A stretch of DNA of 64,000 nucleotides. It comes from Tunturibacter gelidoferens. Its GTDB lineage: Bacteria; Acidobacteriota; Terriglobia; Terriglobales; Acidobacteriaceae. The notes beneath the pieces are model-generated. The model was given only the letters and a program-made list of their open reading frames with translations. It searched no databases and was not told where the DNA came from. The stretch is from the NCBI RefSeq assembly GCF_040358255.1, contig NZ_CP132938.1:2356001-2420000 (forward strand). The letters are read 5' to 3'. The translations under genes and the position numbers were made by a program. This document shows, piece by piece, positions 19,091 to 28,964 of the stretch (its first letter is position 1; the number at the start of each line of letters is the position of its first letter).

Positions 19091-19492
19091 ATGAGCAATT
19101 CAAATGCGGAGAAGAATAAGGCGGTCGTACTGGAAGCATTCGATATCCTGTTCAATAAACGCGATTACGTGACGGCGGAGTCGTACTGGTCTCCCAACTA
19201 CATTCAACACAGCGCCCATATCGAGCCGGGACGAGACGGGCTCTTCAACCTCATCAAGGCTGCTCCGCCGTCGCTAAAGTATGAGCCCGGGGTGATTCTT
19301 GCAGAAGGTGACTACGTCATCGTTCACGGCCGATTCTCCAACATCGGACTGCCGGCGAACTGGATCGCCGCGGACGTCGTTCGCTTGAAGGATGGAATTC
19401 TCGTCGAACACTGGGATGTCATTCAGGACGAGGCTACGGAGCAACAGTCTAAGAGCGGGAATCCGATGTTCGGCGACTCATTCCCGAAGTAA
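19091..19492 (+). CDS. NTF2/SnoaL-like protein
   Basis: 133 aa from ATG 19091, preceded by AAGGAAG. The SnoaL-like alpha+beta barrel shows EAFDILFNKRDYVTAESYWS, NYIQHSAHIEPGRDGL, GDYVIVHGRFS and VRLKDGILVEHWDV. The FNKRDY..YIQHS..EHWD type forms a family of predicted SnoaL-like polyketide-cyclase-fold proteins with no settled reaction. It is the intact partner of the decayed copy at 16884. Confidence 0.88.
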   Translation: MSNSNAEKNKAVVLEAFDILFNKRDYVTAESYWSPNYIQHSAHIEPGRDGLFNLIKAAPPSLKYEPGVILAEGDYVIVHGRFSNIGLPANWIAADVVRLKDGILVEHWDVIQDEATEQQSKSGNPMFGDSFPK

Positions 19493-19544
19493 ACACGAGC
19501 GGCACGTCACTCAACAACCCTCCTCTCTGCACAGCCAAGGTTCT

Positions 19545-19961
19545 ATGGACGACCTACTCAAACTCGCAATCGAAGCTCATGGCGGGCTCGAACGTTGGCG
19601 TCGGCTCAACTTGGTAAGAGCCGGCGCCTCGATCACGGGCGCGCTCTGGCACCTCACGGGACAACCGGATGTGCTCAAAAATGTTCAGGTAGTTGCTCAA
19701 CTCCATCGCCAACATTTGGTCACTCACCTCATCGGGAAAGATCGGCGAACGATATTCACTCCGAGCCACGTCTCAATCGAGTCAGAATCCGGGGTTGTCG
19801 AAGAAACCCGCGTAGATCCGGCTACCTCGTTTCGAGGGGAGAGCCTCGATAGCCCATGGGACATGCTGCATGTCGAGTGTCGAACGGGGATGTCTATCGC
19901 TGGCGGCAACTTTGGAACGAATCGGCAGACATCCGCGTCCACGTGTAGGTACCGACCTTAG
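19545..19961 (+). pseudogene. C-terminally truncated conserved hypothetical
   Basis: Begins MDDLLKLAIEAHGGLERWRR and continues VRAGASITGALWHL, HRQHLVTHLIGKDRRTIF and SFRGESLDSPWDMLHV. This is the N-terminal half of a family of about 240 aa seen beside oxidoreductases. After WDMLHV the expected sequence is replaced by unrelated residues and the frame closes at 19961. Function unknown; truncated by a rearrangement next to the converging 445-aa gene. Confidence 0.6.
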
Positions 19962-19965
19962 TCTC

Positions 19966-21303
19966 TCATCCCTCCATAGGAAGTCGCATAGGGACAAGAA
20001 AGTTGCTGGCGAGAAGATAGGCGAATAGATGTCCGAGAGGTGGCGCGCGACGCAGCTCGTTTGCCGAAACCAATCCATTGGTCTCATTCCACTCCCAACC
20101 GTTGACGGAAGCACTCTTCAGCCATTCCCGCAGATCCGCGGCGGTCATCGGATAAACGTAGATGCGAACATTCTGGGCGAAGAGACGGGCGAGGGCTTCG
20201 AGAAGTCTGCCTTCGAGATTGCCGTAAATGTCTTCAAACGCTCGAATCACCATGGAAAGGCCTCCGACGACGCGTACAGGCGCCTTTGTATGGCGGTTTA
20301 CGAGAGCTGTCATTTGGTAGAGTTCGGGTTTACGAAAAAGCAGCACGTCGCCTGCGGCGAGAAGCGAATCGATGCGACGAAGCACGTCGGGAGTTTCAGG
20401 GGCTGGTTCTTCCGGCACGAGCGGAGCAACGGTGAGGCAAAAAAAGCCAGCGGGTGTCGATTTTGTTTCGCCGAGGTCTCCCTGGAGCTCTTGAATCGCC
20501 GAAGCCAATAATCGCAAATGAACGTGCGTGTGAACTGAATCGGTGTGGCCGAAGTATCCCGGTGCAAGGACGACGGCTTTGTTGTGGAGAACCTCGGTAG
20601 GGGGAAGAGCTGAGCCCTTGGTGGAAAAAAATACTGACTCTGCGAATCCCGCACGAACCAGGTCGACCAGCAGGGCCCGGCGATCCCAAGTCTCGAATGC
20701 TGGCCCGTGAAGATCCATGTAATCGATCTCGATCCGCTCCGCGACGACGTCTTGTGCCAGGCCTTCTAGAAATAAGTCTTTGATCTGCACATCATAGAAT
20801 GCGGCATAGATGAGGTTGACGCCCAGAATACCGATGGCTTCCTGTTGGAGTGCATTCGAAGGATCGCGCATATTGATGTGCAGTAAGACATCGTTGGGAG
20901 TGCCACCGGGCTGCAACTGGAATCGCAGACCAATCCAACCATGTTGGTCGTTGGTTCCGGCGAAGTTACGGGCGGAGACGGTATCAACAAAGCAGAAGAA
21001 CCGAGTCTGCGGCCCACGAGTCTCGTTTAATTGCGTGAGAAGTTGGCCCCATTCGTTGTCCAGCATCGCCTCGAGTCGCTGTTTGGATACATAGCGCGAC
21101 CCGGAGCCGTAAAGATCATCGCTGACTTCCTTGTCGTACGCGGAAATGGTTTTAGCCACAGTGCCGGAAGCCCCTCCCACGAGAAGAAACCAACGTGCGA
21201 CTTCCTGTCCGGCGCCGATTTCGGCGAAAGACCCAAAGGTCGATGTATCAAGATTAATAGTGAGCGCTTTGTGGTGAGTGTCGAGTTTTTGAGCAGAAGG
21301 CAT
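19966..21303 (-). CDS. Conserved 445-aa protein of unknown function
   Basis: I chose ATG 21303 (MPSAQKLDTHH) for the GAGG eight bases upstream; the longer frame to 21579 runs through a decayed transporter. The protein is intact: LNLDTSTFGSFAEIGAGQEVARWF-type start, GASGTVAKTISAYD, RFFCFVDTVSARNFAGTND, GWIGLRFQLQPGG, LGVNLIYAAFY. I know it as a conserved family in varied bacteria (sometimes mislabelled TonB-dependent receptor) with no established role. No signal peptide or membrane segment, so cytoplasmic. No neighbour gives a functional clue. Confidence 0.8.
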   Translation of the reverse strand: MPSAQKLDTHHKALTINLDTSTFGSFAEIGAGQEVARWFLLVGGASGTVAKTISAYDKEVSDDLYGSGSRYVSKQRLEAMLDNEWGQLLTQLNETRGPQTRFFCFVDTVSARNFAGTNDQHGWIGLRFQLQPGGTPNDVLLHINMRDPSNALQQEAIGILGVNLIYAAFYDVQIKDLFLEGLAQDVVAERIEIDYMDLHGPAFETWDRRALLVDLVRAGFAESVFFSTKGSALPPTEVLHNKAVVLAPGYFGHTDSVHTHVHLRLLASAIQELQGDLGETKSTPAGFFCLTVAPLVPEEPAPETPDVLRRIDSLLAAGDVLLFRKPELYQMTALVNRHTKAPVRVVGGLSMVIRAFEDIYGNLEGRLLEALARLFAQNVRIYVYPMTAADLREWLKSASVNGWEWNETNGLVSANELRRAPPLGHLFAYLLASNFLVPMRLPMEG

Positions 21304-21350
21304 AGCCATTACCTCGTTGAATTGCGGTTTACCGAGTGGGTTGTTGCACA

Positions 21351-22096
21351 TCAATGTCCACCGCCCGCACCCAAGATACGTGCTTTTTTCATAAAGAACA
21401 AAGCAATTGCGCTTGAGAGTAGCACGCAGCCCAGCGCGAGGAAACAATCGCTGTATGCGAGCAGGAAATGCTTGGCGGCGGACCGCGCCACCTATAGCAC
21501 CAATTGCGCGCACGTGAGCCGAAGACGGGGCGCTGCCCTGAGACATGAGCCAACTGCAGCAGGCGTTCCTGCACAGCACCTGAGTAAATCGGCACGGACT
21601 CTCCGATGCGGGCCGAGTGGAAGCGTTCTCTCACGGAAAGCAATGTCGAAAGTCCGGCGATGCCGATCGAGCCTCCAATGTTTCTCATCGTGTTGAAAAT
21701 TGCACAGGCTGAACCGGGTTAGCGTCCCTTAGCCATTCCAGCCGTGGAGACGGCAGAGAGTGGAACCATGATAAGAGGCTGACCCAGCGCGCGGATAGCG
21801 AGTGGGATATAGAACTGTGGTCCCGCAAAATTCGAATCGAGATGAGAAGTTAAAAACGAGCTACCGCCAAATAAGAGTATTCCGATGCCAATAAGAATTC
21901 GCGCGTCGAAGCGTTGCATCAACCTCGGCACCAAGGGAATGACGAGGAGTTGCGGAAGGCCCAGCCAGATAATGACCTTGCCGATCTGTACTTGATGAAC
22001 GCGGTGGTATCGCAGGACCGCGATCTTCAAATTCTGACGCAGAAACGTAATGAAGTGCAGTCCGTTACGAGCTGGACTATCAACAGACGAAGACCG
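21351..22096 (-). pseudogene. DHA2-type MFS drug exporter remnant
   Basis: C-terminal half of an EmrB/QacA-like transporter. It begins GLHFITFLRQNLKIAVLRY, continues LPQLLVIPLVPRLMQRFDAR and QPLIMVPLSAVSTAG, then has an in-frame stop (TAA at about 21735), then PGSACAIFNTMRNIGGSIGIAG. Further on the frame shifts and the tail FMKKARILGAGGGH ends at 21351. The N-terminal half is missing. At least one nonsense and one frameshift lesion. Confidence 0.75.
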
Positions 22097-22307
22097 CGGC
22101 GGTGCCGGGTGAGGGCTTACGCGCATGGCTGAATGGGCTTCAGTTTGCAAGCCTGTTCCTGCTCGGTATGCGTCACATCGCCGACGGCACCGACCACCGT
22201 CTGCCGCCGGTTCACGAGAAATGGCCTGATTAACACTGGCAATAGCCAGTAGGTTGTCTTGTGAGAAGAGAATGGTATGCGTAGCAGATCGTGGCTGAAA
22301 CTTCGCG

Positions 22308-22436
22308 TTGGACCTGATGTTCTTCCATTGCGGCCCCAACTGCTCGGTTGCCATCGAATTGAAGGCGGGACGGTTTGAGCCAGAATATCTCGGCAAACTG
22401 GCCTTCTATCTTGCAGCCTTGGACCGCGACCTCGCA
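22308..22436 (+). pseudogene. YhcG/DUF1016-type PD-(D/E)XK nuclease fragment
   Basis: Short + strand piece reading DLMFFHCGPNCSVAIELKAG then RFEPEYLGKLAFYLAALDRDL, the C-terminal nuclease core of DUF1016/YhcG proteins (D...ELK). Similarity stops on both sides. A scrap of a larger gene. Confidence 0.55.
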
Positions 22437-22555
22437 AGGCGAACGAGCAATCCGTTCAGCTTCGGTCGGTGCTCACTGCGCGCTGTTTGGTGCTCATCGG
22501 TTTGGTTCACACAACAGGTCGTGGATATGAAGACAACAGGCAGTCCGCATTTATT

Positions 22556-25297
22556 TCACCGCACAGTTTCTTTGAGACGATGCATCTTCTCCATGCACGT
22601 GGCTGCCAATGCCGTCCAGCCAGTCTGATGACTCGCTCCGGTGCCCCGACCGGTGTCGCCACAGAAATATTCGCTGAAGAGCACCAGGTTTTTCCAGTGT
22701 GGGTCATCAATGTAACGTTGCTCGTTGCCATGGGATGGACGACGTCCGTCGGCATCACGCAAAAATAGGCCGACCAGCCTTCGCGCTATCTCTTCCTGGA
22801 CTTCCTGCAGTGTGAGCATCTTCCCGCTTCCAGTGGGACACTCGACCGTGAACGTGTCTCCGTAGACAGCGTGATAAGTCGCCAAGGAGTTCAAGAGCAA
22901 GATATTCATCGGGAACCAGACGGGCCCGCGCCAGTTACTATTTCCGCCGAACATGCCACTGTCTCCTTCACCCGGAACGTACTTTACTACAAGAGTCTTT
23001 CCGGCTAATTCGACCTGATATGGATTGCCGTCGTGGTATTTGGAAAGACCGCGGACGCCATGATCCGAGAGAAATGCAGTTTCATCGAGAAGCCGCGTGA
23101 AGATCCGCAAAAGACGTTCCTTGGGCACAAGAGCAATAAATTTAGAGCCAGAGAGTAATGGATCTGAGGTCTCTACGTCGGAAACATGTCTCGCCAGCTC
23201 AGGCTTGTTTGCAAGAAACCACTGCATCCGCTTGCGAAACCCCGGCAGACGATCAACATCTTCTTTGTGAAGGATACAGATCGCATACAGAGGAACGATG
23301 CCAACGATCGAATGGACCTTAAGCGCCCTTGGCGGCTGATTCGCCGTAGTCAATTGGTCGAAGTAGAAGCCATCCTCTTCGTTCCACAGGCCGGTTCCAC
23401 CAAGTCCATTGATGGCATCGATGATGGCAATATAGTGCTCGAAAAATTTGCTGGCGATGTCTTCGTAAGCAGGTCGAGTCTGTGCAAGTTCGAGAGCGAT
23501 CAGCAGCATGGAAGAGCAGTAAAGTCCCATCCATGCGGTACCATCTGCCTGATCGAGGCTTGTTCCATCGGGCATTTTGATCGAACGATCGAAGACCCCG
23601 ATGTTATCTAATCCGAGGAATCCGCCGCCAAAGAGATTGTGCCCCTTCTGATCGTTACGATTGACCCACCAGGTAAAGTTCAACAGCAACTTCTGAAAAG
23701 CACGTTCCAAAAACTCAATGTCCTTCACTCCTTCATTCCGCCGCGCGTCTATCAAGTAAACGTGCATTACGGCCCATGCATGTACAGGCGGATTGACGTC
23801 TCCAAAAGCAAACTCGTAAGCGGGCATCTGACCGTTCGGATGCATATACCACTCACGCAAAAGAACGAGAAGCTGGTTTTTTGCGAAAACTGGATCAATC
23901 TCCGCCATGGGAATCATGTGAAACGCAGTGTCCCAGGCGGCGAACCACGGATACTCCCACTTGTCCGGCATGGAGAGAATGTCGCGGCAGTAAAGATGCC
24001 GCCAATCAGCATTCTTGCCCATCAGGCGTTCCTTTGGCGGAGCCGGCTGAGCGGGGTCTCCTTCAAGCCATCGCTCTGAGATGTAGTAATAAAACTGCTT
24101 CGTCCAGAGCAGTCCCGCGTAGGCCTGGCGCGAGACGTTCCGTTCATCATCGTTAAAGCTATCTGGAATACGTTCTGCGTAAAACGCATCCGCTTCTCTC
24201 TGGCGCGCTGTTAAAATTTCATCGAACGCTTGCTGATTGATGTAGGGTGGCTCACCGTTGTCTTCGCGAACTAGTCGTAGCCTTAGCACAGACGACTCAC
24301 CAGCGCCCAGCCTGAGACGATATACGAATGCAGACTTTGTGCCTTGTAACTCTTTATTGACGGCCTCCAACTCTCCTCGAACCAAATACCGGTCGAAGCC
24401 GTCTTTTGAATATCGGGCTGAGCCCTGATAATTCGAAACGAGTCGATGAAAGTTCGTGTCATTCTCCGTAAAGATGACTTCTTCCTTCTTTGGTCCAGAT
24501 TCATCAATCGCGCAAAAGCGAAAACGACCAAGTATCTTGTGATTCGCAATCACAATACGGTCGCTACTCTCCTGCATGTGCATCCAAGGGCGTGTCTCTT
24601 CACCCGGTTCCAAGTTGCGCCATGACCAGTTATTTCGAAAGGTAAGGGTGGGTGCAACGGTAAGGTCAGAAGCAGCGGGGCCGCGGTTCGAAATTGTAAG
24701 CTTGATCAGCGTGTCTTCGGGGCCGGCTTTTGCATACTCCACTTGCACGTCGAAGTAGCGTTCCTCATCAAAGATTCCCGTATCCAGAAGCTCGTACTCC
24801 GGTTGATCGTATCCGCGCTTGCGATTGGTCTCGACGAGATCATTGTAAGGAAAGGCCCTTTGAGGATACTTATATAAACCTTTGCAGTAAGAGTGCGTTG
24901 GTGTGGCGTCGAGATAGTAGTATTGCTCCTTGACGTCCTCGCCGTGGTTTCCCTCTGGATTCCCCAGTCCGAAGAGACGTTCCTTTAAGATAGGGTCGTT
25001 TCCGTTCCATAGCGAGGGGGCGAAGCATAGCCGACACTCACGATCGGTCCAACCGAGGATTCCATCTTCGCCCCACCTATAGGCACGATATCTCGCCATG
25101 TCATGAGTAAAGTTCCATGCATTTCCATCAGCCGAATAATCCTCCCGCACAGTGCCCCACTGCCGCTCTGGAAGATAGGTTCCCCATCGCTGCCAATTCT
25201 CCTCGCGAGAATTGGATTTCGCAAGCCTGGTATCTTCTGCCGTACTCGGTAATTGACTGAATGCTCCCTGCCGTTTTGACGTCGCATTATCAATCAT
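22556..25297 (-). CDS. GH63-type glucosidase
   Basis: 913 aa from ATG 25297 (MIDNATSKRQG); a start 24 codons further upstream is possible but less protein-like. Landmarks: REENWQRWGTYLPERQWGTVREDYS near the N-terminus, YYLDATPTHSY, FRNNWSW, DKWEYPWFAAWDTAFHMIPMA in the (alpha/alpha)6 catalytic region, QMPAYEFAFGDVNPP, and the late SNWRGPVWFPMN and EYFCGDTGRGTGASHQTGW. This is the bacterial mannosyl-oligosaccharide-glucosidase-like family, related to enzymes acting on short alpha-glucosides. No signal peptide, so probably cytosolic. Intact although both flanks are debris. Confidence 0.88.
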   Translation of the reverse strand: MIDNATSKRQGAFSQLPSTAEDTRLAKSNSREENWQRWGTYLPERQWGTVREDYSADGNAWNFTHDMARYRAYRWGEDGILGWTDRECRLCFAPSLWNGNDPILKERLFGLGNPEGNHGEDVKEQYYYLDATPTHSYCKGLYKYPQRAFPYNDLVETNRKRGYDQPEYELLDTGIFDEERYFDVQVEYAKAGPEDTLIKLTISNRGPAASDLTVAPTLTFRNNWSWRNLEPGEETRPWMHMQESSDRIVIANHKILGRFRFCAIDESGPKKEEVIFTENDTNFHRLVSNYQGSARYSKDGFDRYLVRGELEAVNKELQGTKSAFVYRLRLGAGESSVLRLRLVREDNGEPPYINQQAFDEILTARQREADAFYAERIPDSFNDDERNVSRQAYAGLLWTKQFYYYISERWLEGDPAQPAPPKERLMGKNADWRHLYCRDILSMPDKWEYPWFAAWDTAFHMIPMAEIDPVFAKNQLLVLLREWYMHPNGQMPAYEFAFGDVNPPVHAWAVMHVYLIDARRNEGVKDIEFLERAFQKLLLNFTWWVNRNDQKGHNLFGGGFLGLDNIGVFDRSIKMPDGTSLDQADGTAWMGLYCSSMLLIALELAQTRPAYEDIASKFFEHYIAIIDAINGLGGTGLWNEEDGFYFDQLTTANQPPRALKVHSIVGIVPLYAICILHKEDVDRLPGFRKRMQWFLANKPELARHVSDVETSDPLLSGSKFIALVPKERLLRIFTRLLDETAFLSDHGVRGLSKYHDGNPYQVELAGKTLVVKYVPGEGDSGMFGGNSNWRGPVWFPMNILLLNSLATYHAVYGDTFTVECPTGSGKMLTLQEVQEEIARRLVGLFLRDADGRRPSHGNEQRYIDDPHWKNLVLFSEYFCGDTGRGTGASHQTGWTALAATCMEKMHRLKETVR

Positions 25298-25776
25298 GAT
25301 TCTTATACCGTCCGCTTGGAGTTTGAATGCCGGGAAATACACGATTCTGATCTTGCGGTACTTCATCAACGCAGACTATTCACCCGTCCAACGGCTGTTC
25401 CCAGCTACTCCTAATTTAGCGCGCAACGCGAATTACTCAAATGGTTACTCCCTGTATCAACGGAAGTACATCGGCTCGACGATCTCGGCTGCCTTACATG
25501 CTGGCGTTGTCGTTTTTCAGGTCGCTATAGCCACTTCAATCTGACGCAGCAAGTTCACTGCCTGCTCAGGTTAATACCGTTCGTCTCGAGCCACACCAAG
25601 CTTCTCGTGCCAGCTGCTTATCTTACTCCTGATGCAAAATTGCGAGCACTCTAACGCGGTCGCCTAGGAGTCGTGAAATGCGGTGGGTCGGATAGAAGAC
25701 TGGCGATTGGACCTAGATCAGGGTTCGGAGGCCAAAAAGTCCGAAGCCTTTAGCTAGTAAAGACGTGGAATTTAAA
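25298..25776. other. Intergenic, no gene
   Basis: Region upstream of the glucosidase, presumably holding its promoter. No recognisable coding sequence. Confidence 0.4.
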
Positions 25777-25823
25777 TGGTCGGGGCGAGAGGATTCGAAC
25801 CTCCGATCTCTTGGTCCCGAAAT
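25777..25823 (-). other. 3' half of tRNA-Pro(CGG), likely integration scar
   Basis: Read on the minus strand: anticodon loop TTCGGGA (anticodon CGG, G37), 3' stem CCAAG, T arm GGAGG-TTCGAAT-CCTCT, acceptor end CGCCCCG and ACCA. The 5' half (acceptor, D arm, 5' anticodon stem) is absent; homology begins at the anticodon loop. This is the classic displaced tRNA end left by a tyrosine-recombinase element. Confidence 0.75.
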
Positions 25824-26505
25824 TCAGGGCAAGGGCTAGATCGTTTATCAACAGCAGTTTTTGGAGGTGCTCCAACCGTACAAGCCCTGCTTATTCTTGT
25901 TCAGTGCGCTCATTCTGTAGCGGGATTGGAGTCCCTCGTTGGCGTTCCTGTCTATCTCATCTCAAGGTTGAGAGCAATTTTTTACCGAACATATGACCTC
26001 TTCCATGCCATTTCGGCAATGGCACGCAACTCACTGAAATTGCGCGACACCAACAGCGATGTAACGCTACAAAGGGGCAGACGCCGTGATAGGGTTCGGT
26101 AAAACTCCTGAAGAAATGAAAGCTCGCGCAGCGTCCCACGTCTCGAGGCTTGCGCTATGAGGTGCTGCGCTGGCTTCTTCAGGGAAATAGTCTCTCCCTT
26201 CCGGGGCAACCTGATCATCCCATTTATCAGCACTGATAGGATTTTAGTAATTTCAGCGAGTGATTTGACCTGTTATCGCCAACTGAGAATCGACTTACGG
26301 CAAAGCAGACTCGTTGGCAGATCAAGGAATTACAAGATTTCTTCCGGTCGCTGTTTTAGTTGTGAGACGACTAGGATAAACCTCGAACGAGTTCGGTCCG
26401 CATCTACAACGTCTGGTATCCGACGAGAGCCATTGAATAGGATTTGACTGACGATGTCCATGTAGCGGCCGCGACCCAGGTTGGTGTAGTTGCTGGCGTT
26501 GCCAC
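25824..26505. other. Non-coding debris
   Basis: About 680 bases between the tRNA-Pro fragment and the NarK remnant with no frame I can support on either strand. Confidence 0.4.
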
Positions 26506-27353
26506 TCAGACCGGAATTTCTTCAATGCGTCCTGATCCAACGATCGCAGCGCTATCGGCAGGCGCAGCATCGATGGCGCGACCACCGGGAGCTATCCAGG
26601 AACGGGTCCAGGAGCGGGCGACGGTCCGTATGATGAGAAGCACCCCAACTGCGAGGACGGCATAGAGCAGGAAGCCTGCGTGGTAGGAGCCAGTGTGTTG
26701 TTTGGATTGTCCGAGCAAGTTGGGGAGGATACCACCGCCCAGAGCCCCTATCTCGCCGATCATGCCACCGGCGACCGCGGTGGTAAGTGGCCAGCGAAGG
26801 GGGACAAGTTGGAAGGTTGCCCCATTGCCCGCTCCGAGCGCGGCAAAGCAGAGCATGAAGAGCAAGGTGGTGGCGATGAGTGGTGGTGTGGTCATCAAAC
26901 CGAAAAGTCCAGCGATGGCTATGAGGAAGACGACGGAGAGCGTAGTGATTCCGCCCACGCGATCGGCGAACCGGCCTCCGAGAACGCGGGTGAGTGAGCC
27001 GGTTAGAGTTGCAAGTACGGTGAGGCTGCCGCCTGGGCTTTCGTGACGTGGAACTGCGAGTAGTAGAAGGAGGGCAGGAAGGTGGCGAGTCCGAGGAATC
27101 CCCCGAAGGTGATGATGTAGATGAGGTTGAAGGTCCAGCCATCGGATTCGAAGAGGCAGGAGAGATGCTGGCGTAACGGCTGGCGCTCGATGTCGGGCGG
27201 CTCTTTGGCGAAGATGACCATGACGAGCAGCGGCAGAAGCATCATGGCTGCTGCAAATCCGTAGACGTGCTGCCAACCGAAGTGCATGGCGAGGCGAGGC
27301 GCAAAGAGAGCGGCTAGAGCGGTGCCGCTGTTGCCAGCTCCAGCGATGCCCAT
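26506..27353 (-). pseudogene. NarK-like nitrate/nitrite MFS transporter, 5'-truncated and frameshifted
   Basis: The first preserved part (27353-27028) reads GIAGAGNSGTALAALFAPRLAMHFGW and later VIFAKEPPD and ATFLPSFYYSQFHVTKAQA. After losing one base near 27027 the other frame continues GSLTVLATLTGSLTRVLGGRF, then FQLVPLRWP and GGMIGEIGALGG. These are NarK signature helices (nitrate signature GNSG and the G-rich second one). The N-terminal quarter is missing: at about 27353 the DNA switches to a divergent outer-membrane gene fragment. Non-functional. Confidence 0.8.
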
Positions 27354-27982
27354 GTGGAACTACGACAACGGCGAGGGTGTAAACCTCATTCCGTTTGCCC
27401 GGACGGAGTTCGACATCAACCTGCCGCCGTACATCCAGCACAATACGCCGAAGGCGGCGGATGGCGCTGGAGACTTCTCGGTGATTGCGAAATATAGGCC
27501 GTTTGCGGCAAATGCGAAACAGGGAAACTACTCGACGCTCGTGCAGGTAGCGTTCTCGGTGCCTACGAGGAGCTACAAAAACGGGACCGCGGTGTCGACG
27601 ATAACTCCCACGGTGGTACTCGGCGAAGGCTTTGGCAATTTCGACGTACAGTCAGCCCTGGGTGCAGTGTTACCAACGAGTTCTGTGCAACAGATTGACA
27701 GAACGATGCAGTGGAATACAACTGCTGAGTGCAAGATGGGAAAGTATTTCTGGCCGGAGGTTGAAGTGAATGCAAGCTATTATCACGGCGGCACCAATGA
27801 TGATAAGAGTCAGGTGTTATTACTCCTTGATTGATGGTAAGCAAGATCAAATTTCGCAAAGACCGAAGGACAGATTGGGGTTAGTGTTGGGGACGGGGAT
27901 GCAGATTGCGACATCCAGCTTCCACGCCGATAACCACGGGCTGGTTTTGACTGGACGTATTGTGTTTGAGGCAGTCGACTAG
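27354..27982 (+). pseudogene. Outer-membrane beta-barrel protein, 5'-truncated and frameshifted
   Basis: From 27354 the + frame reads WNYDNGEGVNLIPFARTEFD, then GAGDFSVIAKYRPFAAN and alternating beta-strand patterns (YSTLVQVAFSVPTRSYKNG, WPEVEVNASYYHGG). Near 27815-27830 the frame shifts to RLGLVLGTGMQIATSSFHADN and ends GRIVFEAVD at 27982. It resembles transporter-like barrels of the phenol-degradation MetA-pathway type. Signal peptide and first strands are lost at the junction with the NarK remnant. Confidence 0.65.
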
Positions 27983-28124
27983 GCTCATCTTGACAGCCGC
28001 CTCTATTATCAGAAGATGGTCTTTCTCTCAAAATAGATGTATTTGAACGGACATCGCTTCTGCAGGCGGTGTCCCGATGCGGGATGAAAGTCCACGATCT
28101 TGATAAGGCTGGAGATGGAGAAGC

Positions 28125-28484
28125 GTGGCGCATGCGAGCTTCAACGGACTTCGCGTACTTTCGCTCGAATCTCGCCGAGCGAAAGAGGTCGAAAAGCTGA
28201 TCCGCACGTACGACGGCGAGCCGATTGTTGTGCCGATGCGTGAGGTAGGGTTGGAATCGAACGAGCATGTGTTGGAGTTTGCCGCGAAGCTGCTTGAGGG
28301 CAACTACGACCTGATCCTCTTCATGACAGGCGTGGGTGTGCGTGCGATGCTGGAGATCGTTCAGACTCGCTATGACCGGGATGAGTTTCTTGCGGCGCTC
28401 CGGAAGGTGAAGATCGTCGCGCGTGGTGCGAAGCCAAGTTCGGTGCTTCGTGACCTGAAGATTGCGGTGGATGTCACATCGGAA
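28125..28484 (+). pseudogene. hemD: Uroporphyrinogen-III synthase N-terminal half
   Basis: Starts with GTG 28125: FNGLRVLSLESRRAKEVEKL, then EPIVVPMREVGLESN, YDLILFMTGVGVRAML, KIVARGAKPSSVLRDL and VDVTSEEP, the first lobe of HemD. Directly after SEEP the sequence changes to a TonB-receptor tail in another frame. Missing the second lobe, it cannot make uroporphyrinogen III. A second functional hemD must exist elsewhere if the cell makes haem. Confidence 0.8.
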
Positions 28485-28783
28485 GAGCCTTCAACACTGC
28501 ACTCTTTCCAGAAGAAAATCTCGGCGAACTCGGAAACGCCAAGCACCGAATCTTCTACGGCCCCGGCATCAACAACTTCGACATGACCCTCCAGAAAAAC
28601 CTTCGCTTCGCAGACGCAAAATCTCTGGAGTTTCACCTGGAATCCTTCAACACCTTCAACCACAGTCAGTTCTACGGCCCCGCCTCAGTCGATGGACAAG
28701 TCGAAGACACACAAAACTTCGGCAAAATCGTCAGCGCCGCAGCCCCTCGTCTCGTCCAGCTTGCAGCTAAGTTCTCGTTTTGA
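28485..28783 (+). pseudogene. C-terminal end of a TonB-dependent receptor
   Basis: The frame reads LGELGNAKHRIFYGPGINNF, then DMTLQKNLRFADAKSLEFHL, ESFNTFNHSQFYGP and ends LAAKFSF at 28783. The FDM.LQK..RF....LEFR.E.FN.FNH.QF pattern and terminal aromatic are the last strands of the large acidobacterial carboxypeptidase-regulatory/Oar-like receptors. It was joined to the hemD fragment by a deletion. Confidence 0.8.
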
Positions 28784-28964
28784 AGTAAGCGCGCGCAGAA
28801 AACTCTTTTATGGACGGGCCGGAAAATGTTCATCTGTCTGAGGACTACCTATTCAACCCGCATGCGTCGTATCAAGCTCACAGGAGCGGTCAAGAGTATC
28901 CTCGAACGGCGCATGAAGGAGACGGCAAGCTGATGTGTCGACTGAGCTGAATACCGTTTTTTAA

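Noticed and set aside
25776..26102. 108-aa frame beginning MVGARGFEPPISWSR
   Set aside because: Its N-terminus is simply the tRNA-Pro fragment translated, a common artefact; the rest has no protein character.
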